DNA of 64,000 nucleotides from positions 124,001-188,000 of the forward strand of contig NZ_JAVKCA010000007.1 in the NCBI RefSeq assembly GCF_040222955.1, in the 5' to 3' direction. Shown here one piece after another: positions 7,748 to 16,347 of this stretch. Source of the DNA: Marinoscillum sp040222955. GTDB lineage: Bacteria > Bacteroidota > Bacteroidia > Cytophagales > Cyclobacteriaceae. The translations under genes were made by a program, and so were the position numbers. The stretch's first letter is position 1; each line of letters opens with the position of its first letter. The notes under the pieces were generated by a model. That model was not told where the DNA came from. It ran no database searches and was given only the letters and a program-made list of their open reading frames with translations.

Positions 7748-9438
7748 TCAGTCAAACGGTTTTTGATACCTCCAAAATATTAAGTTTGAAAGGAGTCACC
7801 CATGTGGTGCTCTCACCCGGATCCAGAAATGCGCCCCTCACCATCAGTTTTTCCAGAAATCCGGACATAAAAATCTATAACATCATCGATGAGCGATCCG
7901 CTGGCTTCATTGCCCTTGGGATGGCCCAAAAACTCCAGCAACCTGTGGTACTTTGCTGCACATCAGGTACGGCCCTGCTCAATTATGCACCAGCCATAGC
8001 CGAAGCGTGGTATCAGCAAATCCCACTGATTGTGATGTCTGCGGACAGGCCGCCGGAATGGCAGGGGCAACGAGATGGTCAGACCATCCATCAGGTGGGA
8101 TCCATTGGTAATTTCGTGAAAGAGACTTTTGAGCTTCCTACGGAGACCGATCATGAAGACCTGGCATGGGAATACTCACGAAAACTCAATGAAGCGGCGA
8201 ATCTCTCCACCCAGCTACCGCAAGGACCTGTGCACATAAACATTCCTTTCAGAGAGCCTTTTTATCCTCAACCAAACGATCAATTGGCATTTTCGGATCA
8301 TCCCCGTATTATTTCACCTCATTATTCCGAGCCATCACCTGATTTTGCATCTCTGACTGAAGCATGGCAGCACTTTGACAAGAGGCTTATCATACCAGGG
8401 CAGCAGACTCTAAACCCTCAGCTCAATGAAGCATTGGGAAAACTAACAGGTGAGGCTGTGGTAATAGGCGATGTGATCTCTAATGTGACAGGCCAGGCGG
8501 CCATCCGACACCATGATCTTTTTCTGGCGTCGGTAGAAGGTAAACTGGCTGAAAGTCTGCAGCCCGATTTACTTGTGACCTTTGGCAAATCTGTGATCTC
8601 CAAAAACCTTAAGATTTTCCTTCGCAAGAACCCTCCAAGAGAACACTGGCACATCGATGAAGCCATGGTATCAGCAGATCCCTTTCAAAGCATGAGCAAG
8701 CTCATTCAAGCCAAACCTGAAAGTTTTTTAACAGCCATGGCTGACTCCAAAGGAGACCTTAGTGATTTTAGTTTTCAGATCAGAAAGAATTTTTCTCAAA
8801 ACTGGGCTGTGGAGGACAGTAAAGGGGAAAGAAGGTTGACTGAAGCCTTTAAAAACATCGAGTTTTCGGAGTTTTCCGCTTTCGCAAAAGTGATAAAACT
8901 TCTTCCCGAATCCATAGACCTGCATGTGGCCAACAGCATGCCGGTTCGTTATGCCAACTTCATACAGGGACTACCCAGGGGCACCGAGGTGTTTGCCAAC
9001 CGTGGCACCAGCGGGATAGATGGTACAAACGGAACAGCAGTGGGTGGATCACTGGTCTCTGACCGACTCACCGTGCTGCTCACAGGTGATCTTAGTTTCT
9101 TTTACGACAGAAACGCGTTCTTTCACCACCACGAATTGAGTAACCTTATTATCGTGGTATTCAACAATGGTGGTGGGGGTATTTTCAGATTGATCCCCGG
9201 TCCATCAGGCTTACCAGAGCTGGAGCAGCACTTCGAAACCCGGCACAGTCATTCAGCCAGGTTCACAGCCATGGAATACGGTTTTGATTACTACCAGGCT
9301 AAAGATGCTGCTGGGATAGAAAAAGCAATGAAGTCAATTGCAAAACATAGTAAGACCCCAAGACTGCTGGAAATTTTCACCGACCCCAAAACCAACCACG
9401 AGGTGTTTACTCAGGTAAAAAAGGCTTTTTCATCCTAG
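7744..9438 (+). CDS. menD: SEPHCHC synthase (MenD)
   Basis: 564 residues, a thiamine-diphosphate enzyme of full length. The N-terminal half begins with VVLSPGSRNAPL and carries the catalytic glutamate in DERSAGFIALG; the ThDP/Mg2+ site is the LLTGDLSFFYD...NNGGGGIF segment near residues 442-480. It condenses isochorismate with 2-oxoglutarate to give SEPHCHC, releasing CO2. Translationally coupled to menF by a 4-base overlap. It is the last gene before a strong bidirectional terminator. menH, menC, menB and menA are not in the window. Confidence 0.95.
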   Translation: MISQTVFDTSKILSLKGVTHVVLSPGSRNAPLTISFSRNPDIKIYNIIDERSAGFIALGMAQKLQQPVVLCCTSGTALLNYAPAIAEAWYQQIPLIVMSADRPPEWQGQRDGQTIHQVGSIGNFVKETFELPTETDHEDLAWEYSRKLNEAANLSTQLPQGPVHINIPFREPFYPQPNDQLAFSDHPRIISPHYSEPSPDFASLTEAWQHFDKRLIIPGQQTLNPQLNEALGKLTGEAVVIGDVISNVTGQAAIRHHDLFLASVEGKLAESLQPDLLVTFGKSVISKNLKIFLRKNPPREHWHIDEAMVSADPFQSMSKLIQAKPESFLTAMADSKGDLSDFSFQIRKNFSQNWAVEDSKGERRLTEAFKNIEFSEFSAFAKVIKLLPESIDLHVANSMPVRYANFIQGLPRGTEVFANRGTSGIDGTNGTAVGGSLVSDRLTVLLTGDLSFFYDRNAFFHHHELSNLIIVVFNNGGGGIFRLIPGPSGLPELEQHFETRHSHSARFTAMEYGFDYYQAKDAAGIEKAMKSIAKHSKTPRLLEIFTDPKTNHEVFTQVKKAFSS

Positions 9439-9463
9439 CATAAGGGGGTGTGCCCCAAATAAG

Positions 9464-9490
9464 AAAGGCCGGAAATTCCGGCCTTTTCTT
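9464..9490. terminator. bidirectional Rho-independent terminator between menD and fecR
   Basis: Perfect inverted repeat with 11-base arms, AAAGGCCGGAA and TTCCGGCCTTT, around a single A, followed on the plus strand by TCTTTGTTT and bordered on the minus strand by A-rich sequence that becomes a T-tract. It separates two converging units. Confidence 0.85.
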
Positions 9491-9520
9491 TGTTTGATTA
9501 GCGTACAATAATCGTTTTTG

Positions 9521-10477
9521 CTACTTACAGCTATTCCCTGTGAACAAGACCTTGTCATTGGTTTTCACATAAGTGAAATTGAAGGTCTCAGCAATGATCT
9601 CTATCACTTCATCCACGGTTTTATCATTAAATCTAGCTGTAAGCACACAGTTTTTAAGCATCTGATTCTCATAATCAAATGTCACTCCGTAAACTTCATT
9701 CATGGTTTTAGAGACTTCATTGAGGCTGGTGGACTTAAAGGTAATCACCCCTGTTTTCCAGGAAAGGAAATTATCATCGATGATTTTTCGTTTTTTAATG
9801 CCACGTTCACCCACCTGAATGATGCCCATCTCCCCTTTTTCGAGATTGATTTTCATAGCTCTTCTGCCAAACACCTCGGGGTTTTGAGCCATAGCCACTT
9901 TTCCGCTGCTCACCATTACTTCCACTGCGCTTTTTTCTAAGCGCGCATCCACCACAAATGAAGTGCCCAGAACCTCCACCAGTACATTGGTGGTATTCAC
10001 AACAAAGGGTTTCTCTTCATTGCGCTCCACTTCAAAAAATGCCTTCCCGGTCAGAAACACCTCCCGCTTGTCTTTGAAATCTCCTATGGTAATACTGGCG
10101 CCTCGCTGTAGTGTAGCAACAGACCCGTCGGGCAGCTCAAAGGGTGTCACCTCAGCGACCACCTGACCATAAGGGTTATCCGCCTTCTTAGGATAGAGCG
10201 CAAACACTAAGCCCAATGCCACAATGATGGCCGCAGCAATTCTGAAAAATTTTTGGTTCCAAATCGGAATTATTTTCGGTGCGCTCTCCTCATCAGCCAA
10301 AATACTGTTCAACATTGCCTGATTTCCCTCTTCCAAAGGTTGTGCGCTAAGCCAAATTTTCTTGAACTCCAGAAACTCTTTTGAGTTATTTTCTGTGGCA
10401 CTCCTCCACTCGTGCACAGATTTAATTTCTTCATCTGTGGCTTCTCCCGAAAAATACTTTGATAATACTTCTTCCAT
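9521..10477 (-). CDS. FecR-type anti-sigma / sigma regulator
   Basis: 318 residues. The N-terminal 75 residues form the cytoplasmic anti-sigma region (the FSGEATDEEIKSVHEW signature), one membrane helix follows near residues 80-100 (FFRIAAAIIVALGLVFALY), and the periplasmic FecR domain runs from about 115 to 215 (TPFELPDGSVATLQRGASI...GKAFFEVERNEEKPFVV). The C-terminal 70 residues are the DUF4974 STN-like fold (ITFKSTSLNEVSKTMNEVYGV...). FecR proteins hold an ECF sigma inactive until a signal arrives through an outer-membrane partner. Order in the unit is sigma, STN/carboxypeptidase-like protein, FecR, which is unusual because FecR normally follows the sigma gene directly. Confidence 0.9.
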   Translation of the reverse strand: MEEVLSKYFSGEATDEEIKSVHEWRSATENNSKEFLEFKKIWLSAQPLEEGNQAMLNSILADEESAPKIIPIWNQKFFRIAAAIIVALGLVFALYPKKADNPYGQVVAEVTPFELPDGSVATLQRGASITIGDFKDKREVFLTGKAFFEVERNEEKPFVVNTTNVLVEVLGTSFVVDARLEKSAVEVMVSSGKVAMAQNPEVFGRRAMKINLEKGEMGIIQVGERGIKKRKIIDDNFLSWKTGVITFKSTSLNEVSKTMNEVYGVTFDYENQMLKNCVLTARFNDKTVDEVIEIIAETFNFTYVKTNDKVLFTGNSCK

Positions 10478-10533
10478 TTCCTTTAATACTCCGACAAATA
10501 AACAAATAACATGGATATACCCCCTATTCTTTT

Positions 10534-11955
10534 TTAGAGATTATCTGCTTTAGGATTGTAATCAGCTGGCATCAAATCCGCCACGCGCTCCCACGACCAG
10601 TACCCGATGGTCGTTAAACCAAGGGGTTCCTTTATCTGACCGTTATGATCCAAAGTGACATAAGTGCGCCTGAGCTCCAGCATGGATTTCTGAGCGCCAG
10701 GCTTCTGGCTGTTGATACCGGAGGTCGGCCCCAGTCCATTGGCTGAAATTTCAGATTCATTGAGACTGCTCAGGTACTGGGTGCTTTCCACTTCCTTATC
10801 ATAGCTCACCATCACATAATTGTCAAAATCCAGCTTCCACTCATACCGGTTGGTACCCGGCAAAAGGATATCATCAGCCCCTATCTCCACCATTTTCTTG
10901 TTAAAAATTTCTGAAACATCTTTGAGACTATAAATTCTAAAACCCTCTTCTTTTAGCTCATCAGCAATCAGTGACTTGAAAAAATGGGTGATTGACCCGT
11001 AATAACTTTTCATTCGATTCTTACGCCACTTCTTACGGATGCGATTGCTCTCAGGGTTTAATGGCGTAAATCGGGCTTTGCCATAGAAGCTGGTACGGTC
11101 ATCATCCTTTTCAAAATGCTCAAGTTCATAACTCACCTGATAGCCAAGCGCTTCGTTCATGATGATGAGTGGTTCCTGTGCTTCTCCGGTAAATACCTGG
11201 GTGTCCTCATTATAAGAAAAGTCGAGAGATTCGGCATTCACTATCTCACATCTGGAGGCATTGGCAGAGGATCCCAAAAACTCTTTTTTGAACATCCTGT
11301 AATATCTGGGCCATTCGTCCTCAGATACTATGGGATCAGAAATGATCTCTATTTGGTCGAGGGTTCGCACCTTGAAATCCAACAACCCATTGATGGCATA
11401 GGAATTATTGTTTTCTGCTTTAAAAGAATAGGACGCCAGTTCATAGGCCACATGGGAAAACACCAGAATATAACTCCCGTGGGGCACATCCGTCAACCGA
11501 TAGTTACCGTATTGATCTGTCACAGTGCCTATGGTGGTTCCATTAATGAATACATTCACCCCTTCTATGGCGTTTTTAGAACGGTATTCCCGGACCCAGC
11601 CGGTAATCTGTACCTTCCCACTACTGCCATCTCCCCCCTCCTTCGAAACTCCTTTCTTTGCTCTGATAATGATCTGATCCTCGTATCTCGAATACTCCAG
11701 CATAGTGCCGACCAGAAGAATGTTAAGCAGGCCGTCAATATCAATGCCTTCCCTGGTCAGGGTGTATAAACTCCCCTTGGGAATGGCGTCAGCATTGTAA
11801 GAAAAATAGTAACCAGTTTTGTAAGTAATACTGTCCAGTACAATTTCCAGTGGCAGGTCCTTAAATGACATGGAAAGGGTATCGGTGGTTTCCTGTCCTT
11901 TTACCGAATGGAGAAAGGCAAGCAGAACCAATCCAAAAAGCCATTTCCATCTCAT
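10534..11955 (-). CDS. exported STN plus carboxypeptidase-regulatory-like domain protein without a receptor barrel
   Basis: 473 residues with a signal peptide ending at VKGQ. Residues 25-95 are an STN (secretin/TonB short N-terminal) domain (SFKDLPLEIVLDSITYKTGYYFSYN). Residues 112-200 are a CarboxypepD_reg-like beta-sandwich (ITGWVREYRSKNAIEGVNVFINGT...GNYRLTDVPHGSYILVFSHV). These are the two domains that precede a TonB-dependent receptor, but here about 270 residues of unrecognised sequence follow and there is no plug or 22-strand barrel. It lies between the sigma gene (4 bases) and the fecR gene (56 bases), so it is the natural signal input of the system. Possibly a surface or periplasmic sensor. 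Confidence 0.75.
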   Translation of the reverse strand: MRWKWLFGLVLLAFLHSVKGQETTDTLSMSFKDLPLEIVLDSITYKTGYYFSYNADAIPKGSLYTLTREGIDIDGLLNILLVGTMLEYSRYEDQIIIRAKKGVSKEGGDGSSGKVQITGWVREYRSKNAIEGVNVFINGTTIGTVTDQYGNYRLTDVPHGSYILVFSHVAYELASYSFKAENNNSYAINGLLDFKVRTLDQIEIISDPIVSEDEWPRYYRMFKKEFLGSSANASRCEIVNAESLDFSYNEDTQVFTGEAQEPLIIMNEALGYQVSYELEHFEKDDDRTSFYGKARFTPLNPESNRIRKKWRKNRMKSYYGSITHFFKSLIADELKEEGFRIYSLKDVSEIFNKKMVEIGADDILLPGTNRYEWKLDFDNYVMVSYDKEVESTQYLSSLNESEISANGLGPTSGINSQKPGAQKSMLELRRTYVTLDHNGQIKEPLGLTTIGYWSWERVADLMPADYNPKADNL

Positions 11956-11959
11956 CTGC

Positions 11960-12502
11960 TCAATTAAGGTCTTTAAGTTTCTCTCTTAATGTCTTGAGTG
12001 CCTTCCCCATCTGTACTTCCACTGTTTTGATAGAGATGCTCAGATGATCAGCTATTTCCTGATACTTCAGTCCTTCAAACCGGCTGAGTTTAAAGATCTC
12101 CGAGCACCTCGGGGGAAGGTTATCGATAGCCTCAAAGATGCGCTCCTGTACATTGCTCTTTTCACCATCCGGTGAAGGACCCTCTACGGCTTCTTCCATG
12201 AAGGTGATCACATACTGGCGATAAGAGTCCTTTACTTTTTGATGCTTGATGAAATTAAGACAGGTATTATGCACGGACCTGTACAAATAACTTTTGATGG
12301 ACGAGTCAGGAGCCAGTGTATCACATTTCTCCCAAAACTTCACAAAAACCTCCTGAATCACCTCTTCGGCATCATCAGGATCATCCATAAATCTCATCGC
12401 ATAGGATTTTAACAATCCATAGTACTCATTGAACACAAGTTCAAAAGCGCGCTTATCTTTGTTGCGTAGGCGTTCTACCAGTACTTGATCAGGGTCTTGC
12501 AA
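11960..12502 (-). CDS. ECF sigma-70 factor, FecI-like Bacteroidetes group
   Basis: 180 residues. Region 2 occupies residues 10-85 (AFELVFNEYYGLLKSYAMRFMDDPDDAEEVIQEVFVKFWEK and SIKSYLYRSVHNTCLNFIKH) and region 4 residues 118-175 (ERIFEAIDNLPPRCSEIFKLSRFEGLKYQEIADHLSISIKTVEVQMGKALKTL). This is the group that pairs with FecR anti-sigmas in Bacteroidetes. The start is TTG at 12502, with no ATG nearby. Only 14 bases separate it from the divergent menE start, so its promoter must lie within or very close to the menE 5' end. Confidence 0.92.
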   Translation of the reverse strand: MQDPDQVLVERLRNKDKRAFELVFNEYYGLLKSYAMRFMDDPDDAEEVIQEVFVKFWEKCDTLAPDSSIKSYLYRSVHNTCLNFIKHQKVKDSYRQYVITFMEEAVEGPSPDGEKSNVQERIFEAIDNLPPRCSEIFKLSRFEGLKYQEIADHLSISIKTVEVQMGKALKTLREKLKDLN

Positions 12503-12516
12503 ACTATACCAGATTA

Positions 12517-13557
12517 ATGTTATTCAAATTTGAAAGGCAAAAGCTAACCATTGGCGAGCTTAAAAGCGGAAAAATAAACCAAAATATTCTTTCCGATCTT
12601 GAATCTCGCGTGGTAAAATTTATATTCTTATGGCTCTCGGGACAGAAGCAATTTGCCATGCGTACTTCCGGCTCCACAGGTGCCCCGAAAGAGACACACC
12701 TAAGCAGGGAGTCGTTGCAATACAGCGCCCGTCAATCCATGGAGTACATAGACTCCACCGGAAAATACAAAACCACCTTACTATGCATCAACCCGGACTA
12801 TATAGGCGGTCTGATGGTGGTGATTCGCTCTCTGGTGTACGACCTGGACATCAGCATGGTGACACCAACGGCTCGATTGGCTGATGTCGTGGGTGATGAG
12901 TACTACGACCTGGTGTCCATGGTACCCATGCAAGTCCAACACTTACTTGATCATCACCCGGAAACACTTTCACAATTCAAAACCATCCTCATTGGTGGAG
13001 CTCCCTTGCCTCCTGAGTACATACTCAAACTCAGGTCTTTGAAAGCCGTAAGGTGTTTCCAAACCTATGGAATGACTGAAACAGCCTCCCACATTGCATT
13101 GAAAAACCTGACCAACGGTGACGACTGCTTCGAAGTACTGGGAGATGCTGAGGTACAGCTGGATCATCGTGGTTGTCTCAGGGTCATGGGCTCAGTGACG
13201 GATCACCAATGGATACAAACCAATGATGTGGTGGAACTCATAGATCCGCGCCATTTCAGGTGGTTAGGCAGAGCTGATTTTGTCATCAACTCCGGTGGCG
13301 TGAAGGTTCATCCCGAAATATTGGAAGCATCCCTCAGTTCTCAACTGAAAATGCCGTTCTTTGTGGCCGGATTACCAGATGCTTCCCTGGGACAAAGGGT
13401 AGTGATGGTGGTGGAATCCCCAGTACCTGTTGCCTTGGATTTTAGCCACATCAGCAAATACAATCAACCCAGGGAAGTTTATTATAGTCCGGTGTTTTCC
13501 TATACCCCATCGGGCAAGGTAAACCGAACTGAAACACTCAAAAAATTGAACTTATGA
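12517..13557 (+). CDS. menE: O-succinylbenzoate-CoA ligase (short form)
   Basis: 346 residues, an adenylate-forming enzyme shorter than usual (E. coli MenE is about 450), which is typical of Bacteroidetes MenE. The core motifs are present: TSGSTGAPKE (P-loop, residues 50-59), YGMTETASH (A5), WLGRADFVINSGGVKV (A8 hinge) and PSGKVNRTE with the catalytic lysine (A10). It activates o-succinylbenzoate with ATP and CoA in menaquinone synthesis. The gene is separated from menI-menF-menD by the opposing sigma/FecR unit but keeps the same direction. Its stop overlaps the next gene as ATGA. Confidence 0.88.
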   Translation: MLFKFERQKLTIGELKSGKINQNILSDLESRVVKFIFLWLSGQKQFAMRTSGSTGAPKETHLSRESLQYSARQSMEYIDSTGKYKTTLLCINPDYIGGLMVVIRSLVYDLDISMVTPTARLADVVGDEYYDLVSMVPMQVQHLLDHHPETLSQFKTILIGGAPLPPEYILKLRSLKAVRCFQTYGMTETASHIALKNLTNGDDCFEVLGDAEVQLDHRGCLRVMGSVTDHQWIQTNDVVELIDPRHFRWLGRADFVINSGGVKVHPEILEASLSSQLKMPFFVAGLPDASLGQRVVMVVESPVPVALDFSHISKYNQPREVYYSPVFSYTPSGKVNRTETLKKLNL

Positions 13558-14258
13558 AAGTAAAAGTATCTTACCAGACCCTGCAGTTACCTCCCCCTCT
13601 GGCCTTTGCCTATACGCTGGAGATGGAGTTTTTTGACGAGGAAATAAGAATCCAATATGATTTGGAGTTTTTAAACAGGGATGAGATCACACTTGAAGAA
13701 ATTGAAGAAGAGGGATTCAGTGCGAACGATGATTTTAGCTGGACCGGCACCCTCGGCAAAGCCTGGGTGGAAGATCTTTATGATGACCTACTGGAAGCGG
13801 ACCTGGAAGACGAAAGCGAGGATTTCAACATCTACCTACACATGGAGATATCCCATAAAGGAGAAGAGGATAGCGGCATTGCAGTGATGGCAGAAGACTG
13901 GGACTACAGACTTCAGGAGGTGATCCAGGCCATCTATGAGAAGGCAGGTATTGAAGAAAAACTAAAGCTCAAGTTTATCAATCAGGCCGGAGGTGAAAGT
14001 ACTTTCTATCAGCTGGAGGGTTCATTTGAGCATAAGACCTGTCAAATCAACAAGAAAGACATCAACTGGGAAGATCTCCATCAGCTAATGAGCGATGTGT
14101 ACACCATAGATTTTGAAGGAGAATCGGTAGAAAAGCCGTCCGGAGACGGGCTATGGATTGATCAGGATGCCATGTCAGGTTATCAGCTGTTTGATGAGCA
14201 AGCCGGCCCTAAAGCGGATAAAATCAAATCAAGAATATTGGAGATACTGGAACGATAA
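13554..14258 (+). CDS. acidic cytosolic protein of unknown function, coupled to menE
   Basis: 234 residues, no signal peptide or membrane segment, and strikingly acidic: runs such as EEIEEEGFSANDDF and LLEADLEDESEDFN give a low predicted pI. Alternating hydrophobic residues (VKVSYQTLQL, IYLHMEIS) suggest beta-strands, with helices near 120-135 and at the end. I recognise no family. The start overlaps the menE stop as ATGA, so it is translated with menE, and a role tied to menaquinone or to the membrane-free part of that pathway is possible but is only inferred from position. Confidence 0.65.
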   Translation: MKVKVSYQTLQLPPPLAFAYTLEMEFFDEEIRIQYDLEFLNRDEITLEEIEEEGFSANDDFSWTGTLGKAWVEDLYDDLLEADLEDESEDFNIYLHMEISHKGEEDSGIAVMAEDWDYRLQEVIQAIYEKAGIEEKLKLKFINQAGGESTFYQLEGSFEHKTCQINKKDINWEDLHQLMSDVYTIDFEGESVEKPSGDGLWIDQDAMSGYQLFDEQAGPKADKIKSRILEILER

Positions 14259-14339
14259 TCGCGCCCATTTGGTATTCATCTCTTTAATGGTTAATTTTTA
14301 TGTTGATACATTTACTTCAACCATTAACCTTTATTGATT

Positions 14340-14696
14340 ATGAAAAGTCTTGGATTCATTGGGAAACTGCTCTATGCTCTACCCTTTGCCATGTTTGGTT
14401 TTTTCCATTTTATGAATGCCTCCGGCATGGCGGGTATGGTGCCATCTGTGTTTCCCGCTCCTGAAGCATGGGTATACCTGACAGGTCTTGGTCATATTTT
14501 AGCCGTCGTAGCCATCGTGATAGATAAGAAAGCAAAGCTGGCAACTATGCTCCTTGGAATCATGCTGCTTTCATTTGCGCTGTTGATTCATTTCAGTGGA
14601 TTTATGGACGGTGACCAGATGGCTACAGGCAATTTCCTGAAAGATACTTCTTTGGCAGGCGCTGCGTTTTTCATGAGCAGCAAGCTGACTAATTAA
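14340..14696 (+). CDS. DoxX-like small membrane protein
   Basis: 118 residues from the ATG at 14340 (a TTG two codons earlier is less likely). Four hydrophobic segments: about 7-25, 43-60, 67-87 and 98-113. The sequence LLYALPFAMFGFFHFMNASGMAG and the closing GNFLKDTSLAGAAFF follow the DoxX / DoxD-like family pattern, whose members are small inner-membrane proteins sometimes linked to quinone or thiol redox. The upstream gap carries GGTTAAT (14289) and ATTAACC (14322) arms, possibly regulatory. The 3' end overlaps the convergent radical SAM gene by 4 bases. Confidence 0.75.
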   Translation: MKSLGFIGKLLYALPFAMFGFFHFMNASGMAGMVPSVFPAPEAWVYLTGLGHILAVVAIVIDKKAKLATMLLGIMLLSFALLIHFSGFMDGDQMATGNFLKDTSLAGAAFFMSSKLTN

Positions 14697-15739
14697 GTCT
14701 CGAACAAATTATAATTGCCTCCCTTTCTGAAAATGTTAAGATTCAGGGGAGGCATTTTTTTATCCCCAAAGTGCTTTTTTCTTGACTTCTGGAAAAGCTG
14801 ATCGATCATCAGCGCATAGTTACCAGCCCCGTGTAGTCTTCTCTCCCAATCAGTGTCATTGGCCTTACCCCCATGAAGTTCTTTGATCTGATTCATTGTT
14901 TTCTCGGCCCGATCCGCAAAAGTCTTCTTCACCCAATCTTCAAAAATTTCTTTGATTTGACCATTGAGCCTCACCACTGTGTATCCGGCGGCAAGGGCAC
15001 CATGGTCTGAAGCGCTCTTCAAAACAGCGGGTATCTCAGTGTCATTCAGACCAGGTATTATCGGGGCATTCATGATCCCCACCGGCACACCCAAGGCACT
15101 CAACTCCCTGATGGCTGTCAGCTTTTTAGAGGCTGTGGCGGTCCTTGGCTCAAGTTTGGCCCTGAGCGACTCATCCAGTGTGGTAATGGAGAAGTACACA
15201 TGAACAAGTGACTTTTCGGCAAGTGCTTGTAGTAAATCACTATCACGAAGAATCAAGGCATTCTTGGTGATAATGCTCACCGGGTTTCGATACTTCAGCA
15301 TAACTTCCAGAATGCCACGGGTAAGCTTCAGGTCTTTTTCTATTGGCTGATAGCAATCGGTATTTCCGGAAAGCATAATAGGCTGTGGTTTCCATGTGAT
15401 TTTACTTAGCTGAGCCTCCAGCATAGCGGCTACTTTATCCTTCACGATAATTTTACTCTCAAAATCCAACCCGGCGCTAAACCCCCAGTAAGTATGAGAG
15501 TTGCGGGCATAACAATACACACATCCATGCTCACAGCCCTGATACGGATTCACCGAGTAAGTAAACTGTAAATCCGGACTGTTGTTTTTGCTCAGTACAT
15601 TTTTAGGGGATTCGTGAAAGATGGTAGTGGTCGGGCGCTCCTCATGCGTGTACTCATCTATGCCCTCGTCATGGAACTGACCTACTGCATGTTTAAAAAA
15701 CGGATTAGAGGGATTGAATTGCGCGCCTTTACCTTTCAT
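14693..15739 (-). CDS. PA0069-type radical SAM protein (SplB-like)
   Basis: 348 residues counted from the ATG at 15739, giving the family-typical N-terminus MKGKGAQFNPSNPF; the longer reading to 15820 would run through an operator-like palindrome and overlap the rhomboid gene. The 4Fe-4S/SAM cluster motif CX3CX2C is GCEHGCVYCYARNSH at about residues 68-82. SITTLDESLRAKLEPR and GIMNAPIIPGLND are conserved in the PA0069 family, related to spore photoproduct lyase. The true substrate of the family is not known to me; nucleic-acid or cofactor repair has been suggested for relatives. Ends in a convergent 4-base overlap with the DoxX-like gene. Confidence 0.88.
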   Translation of the reverse strand: MKGKGAQFNPSNPFFKHAVGQFHDEGIDEYTHEERPTTTIFHESPKNVLSKNNSPDLQFTYSVNPYQGCEHGCVYCYARNSHTYWGFSAGLDFESKIIVKDKVAAMLEAQLSKITWKPQPIMLSGNTDCYQPIEKDLKLTRGILEVMLKYRNPVSIITKNALILRDSDLLQALAEKSLVHVYFSITTLDESLRAKLEPRTATASKKLTAIRELSALGVPVGIMNAPIIPGLNDTEIPAVLKSASDHGALAAGYTVVRLNGQIKEIFEDWVKKTFADRAEKTMNQIKELHGGKANDTDWERRLHGAGNYALMIDQLFQKSRKKHFGDKKMPPLNLNIFRKGGNYNLFET

Positions 15740-15740
15740 A

Positions 15741-15769
15741 TTAGTAAATATACTAATATTATTAGTATA
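15741..15769. promoter_or_regulatory. palindromic half-site array before the radical SAM gene
   Basis: Three half-sites of alternating orientation, TTAGTA (15741), TACTAA (15751) and TTAGTA (15762), spaced 10 to 11 bases, about one helical turn. The last two lie within a longer perfect palindrome with 9-base arms TATACTAAT and ATTAGTATA around ATT (15749-15769). It sits immediately upstream of the chosen ATG and is a good candidate operator, for an unknown regulator. Confidence 0.45.
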
Positions 15770-15779
15770 CATAACCCTC

Positions 15780-16331
15780 TTAGCTATATACCTTTCGTAT
15801 TTTGCTAAGCCCAAAGGCACTCCCCATCCCTACGATAAAGCCCATCAGGTGAGATTCCCAGCTTATAAAGGTGTTTTGCGGATAAATCCCGTAAATGAGT
15901 CCGCCATAAATGATCAACACAATGGATGAAATGATAATAGACCGAAAATTACGCCGAAATATGCCAAAGAAAATCAAGAAACTGGCCAGGGCATACACCA
16001 GTCCGCTGGCACCAATGTGATAATAAGGCCTGCCAATGACCCACACCAATACATTGGTAAGAAAGTAGCCATGGAAAAACACCTGTGTGGCGATCCTGTC
16101 ATAAAAAATGTAAACCGCACTGCCCAAAAACAATACGGGGAAAGTATTGCTCACCAGGTGAGAAAAAGAGCCATGAATAAGCGGCGCGGTAAGAATTCCA
16201 GTCAACCCACTGACGGTCCGGGGAAGGATCCCAAGAAAACCTAAGTCTACCTGACAATAAAGCTGGATACTAAAGCTGAGCCACATCAGAAAGACTAATC
16301 GCAAGGGCGGTATGATACTGGATTTGTGCAC
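15780..16331 (-). CDS. rhomboid family intramembrane serine protease
   Basis: About 184 residues from a GTG at 16331. A longer reading from 16379 exists, but its first codons lie inside the terminator hairpin of the upstream gene, so I reject it. The protein has the compact six-helix rhomboid layout: the L1 region with LGILPRTVSGLTGILTAPLIHGSFSHL, the nucleophile motif GASG in helix 4 (the Ser is at 125 in the long numbering), and the catalytic His in SWESHLMGF of helix 6 (His177). It cleaves membrane helices within the bilayer; the substrate is unknown. An ATG at residue 32 of the long form would delete helix 1 and is unlikely. Confidence 0.87.
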   Translation of the reverse strand: MHKSSIIPPLRLVFLMWLSFSIQLYCQVDLGFLGILPRTVSGLTGILTAPLIHGSFSHLVSNTFPVLFLGSAVYIFYDRIATQVFFHGYFLTNVLVWVIGRPYYHIGASGLVYALASFLIFFGIFRRNFRSIIISSIVLIIYGGLIYGIYPQNTFISWESHLMGFIVGMGSAFGLSKIRKVYS

Positions 16332-16347
16332 TAAGATGCTAAGAAAC

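Noticed and set aside
11116..11769. 217-codon plus-strand frame antisense to the STN protein gene
   Set aside because: Shadow of a gene with recognised STN and carboxypeptidase-regulatory-like domains.
9521..12502. Polysaccharide utilization locus
   Set aside because: No SusC, SusD or glycoside hydrolase genes accompany the sigma/FecR genes.
15740..15820. 27-codon N-terminal extension of the radical SAM protein
   Set aside because: It would run through a palindromic array and overlap the rhomboid gene; the family N-terminus begins at 15739.
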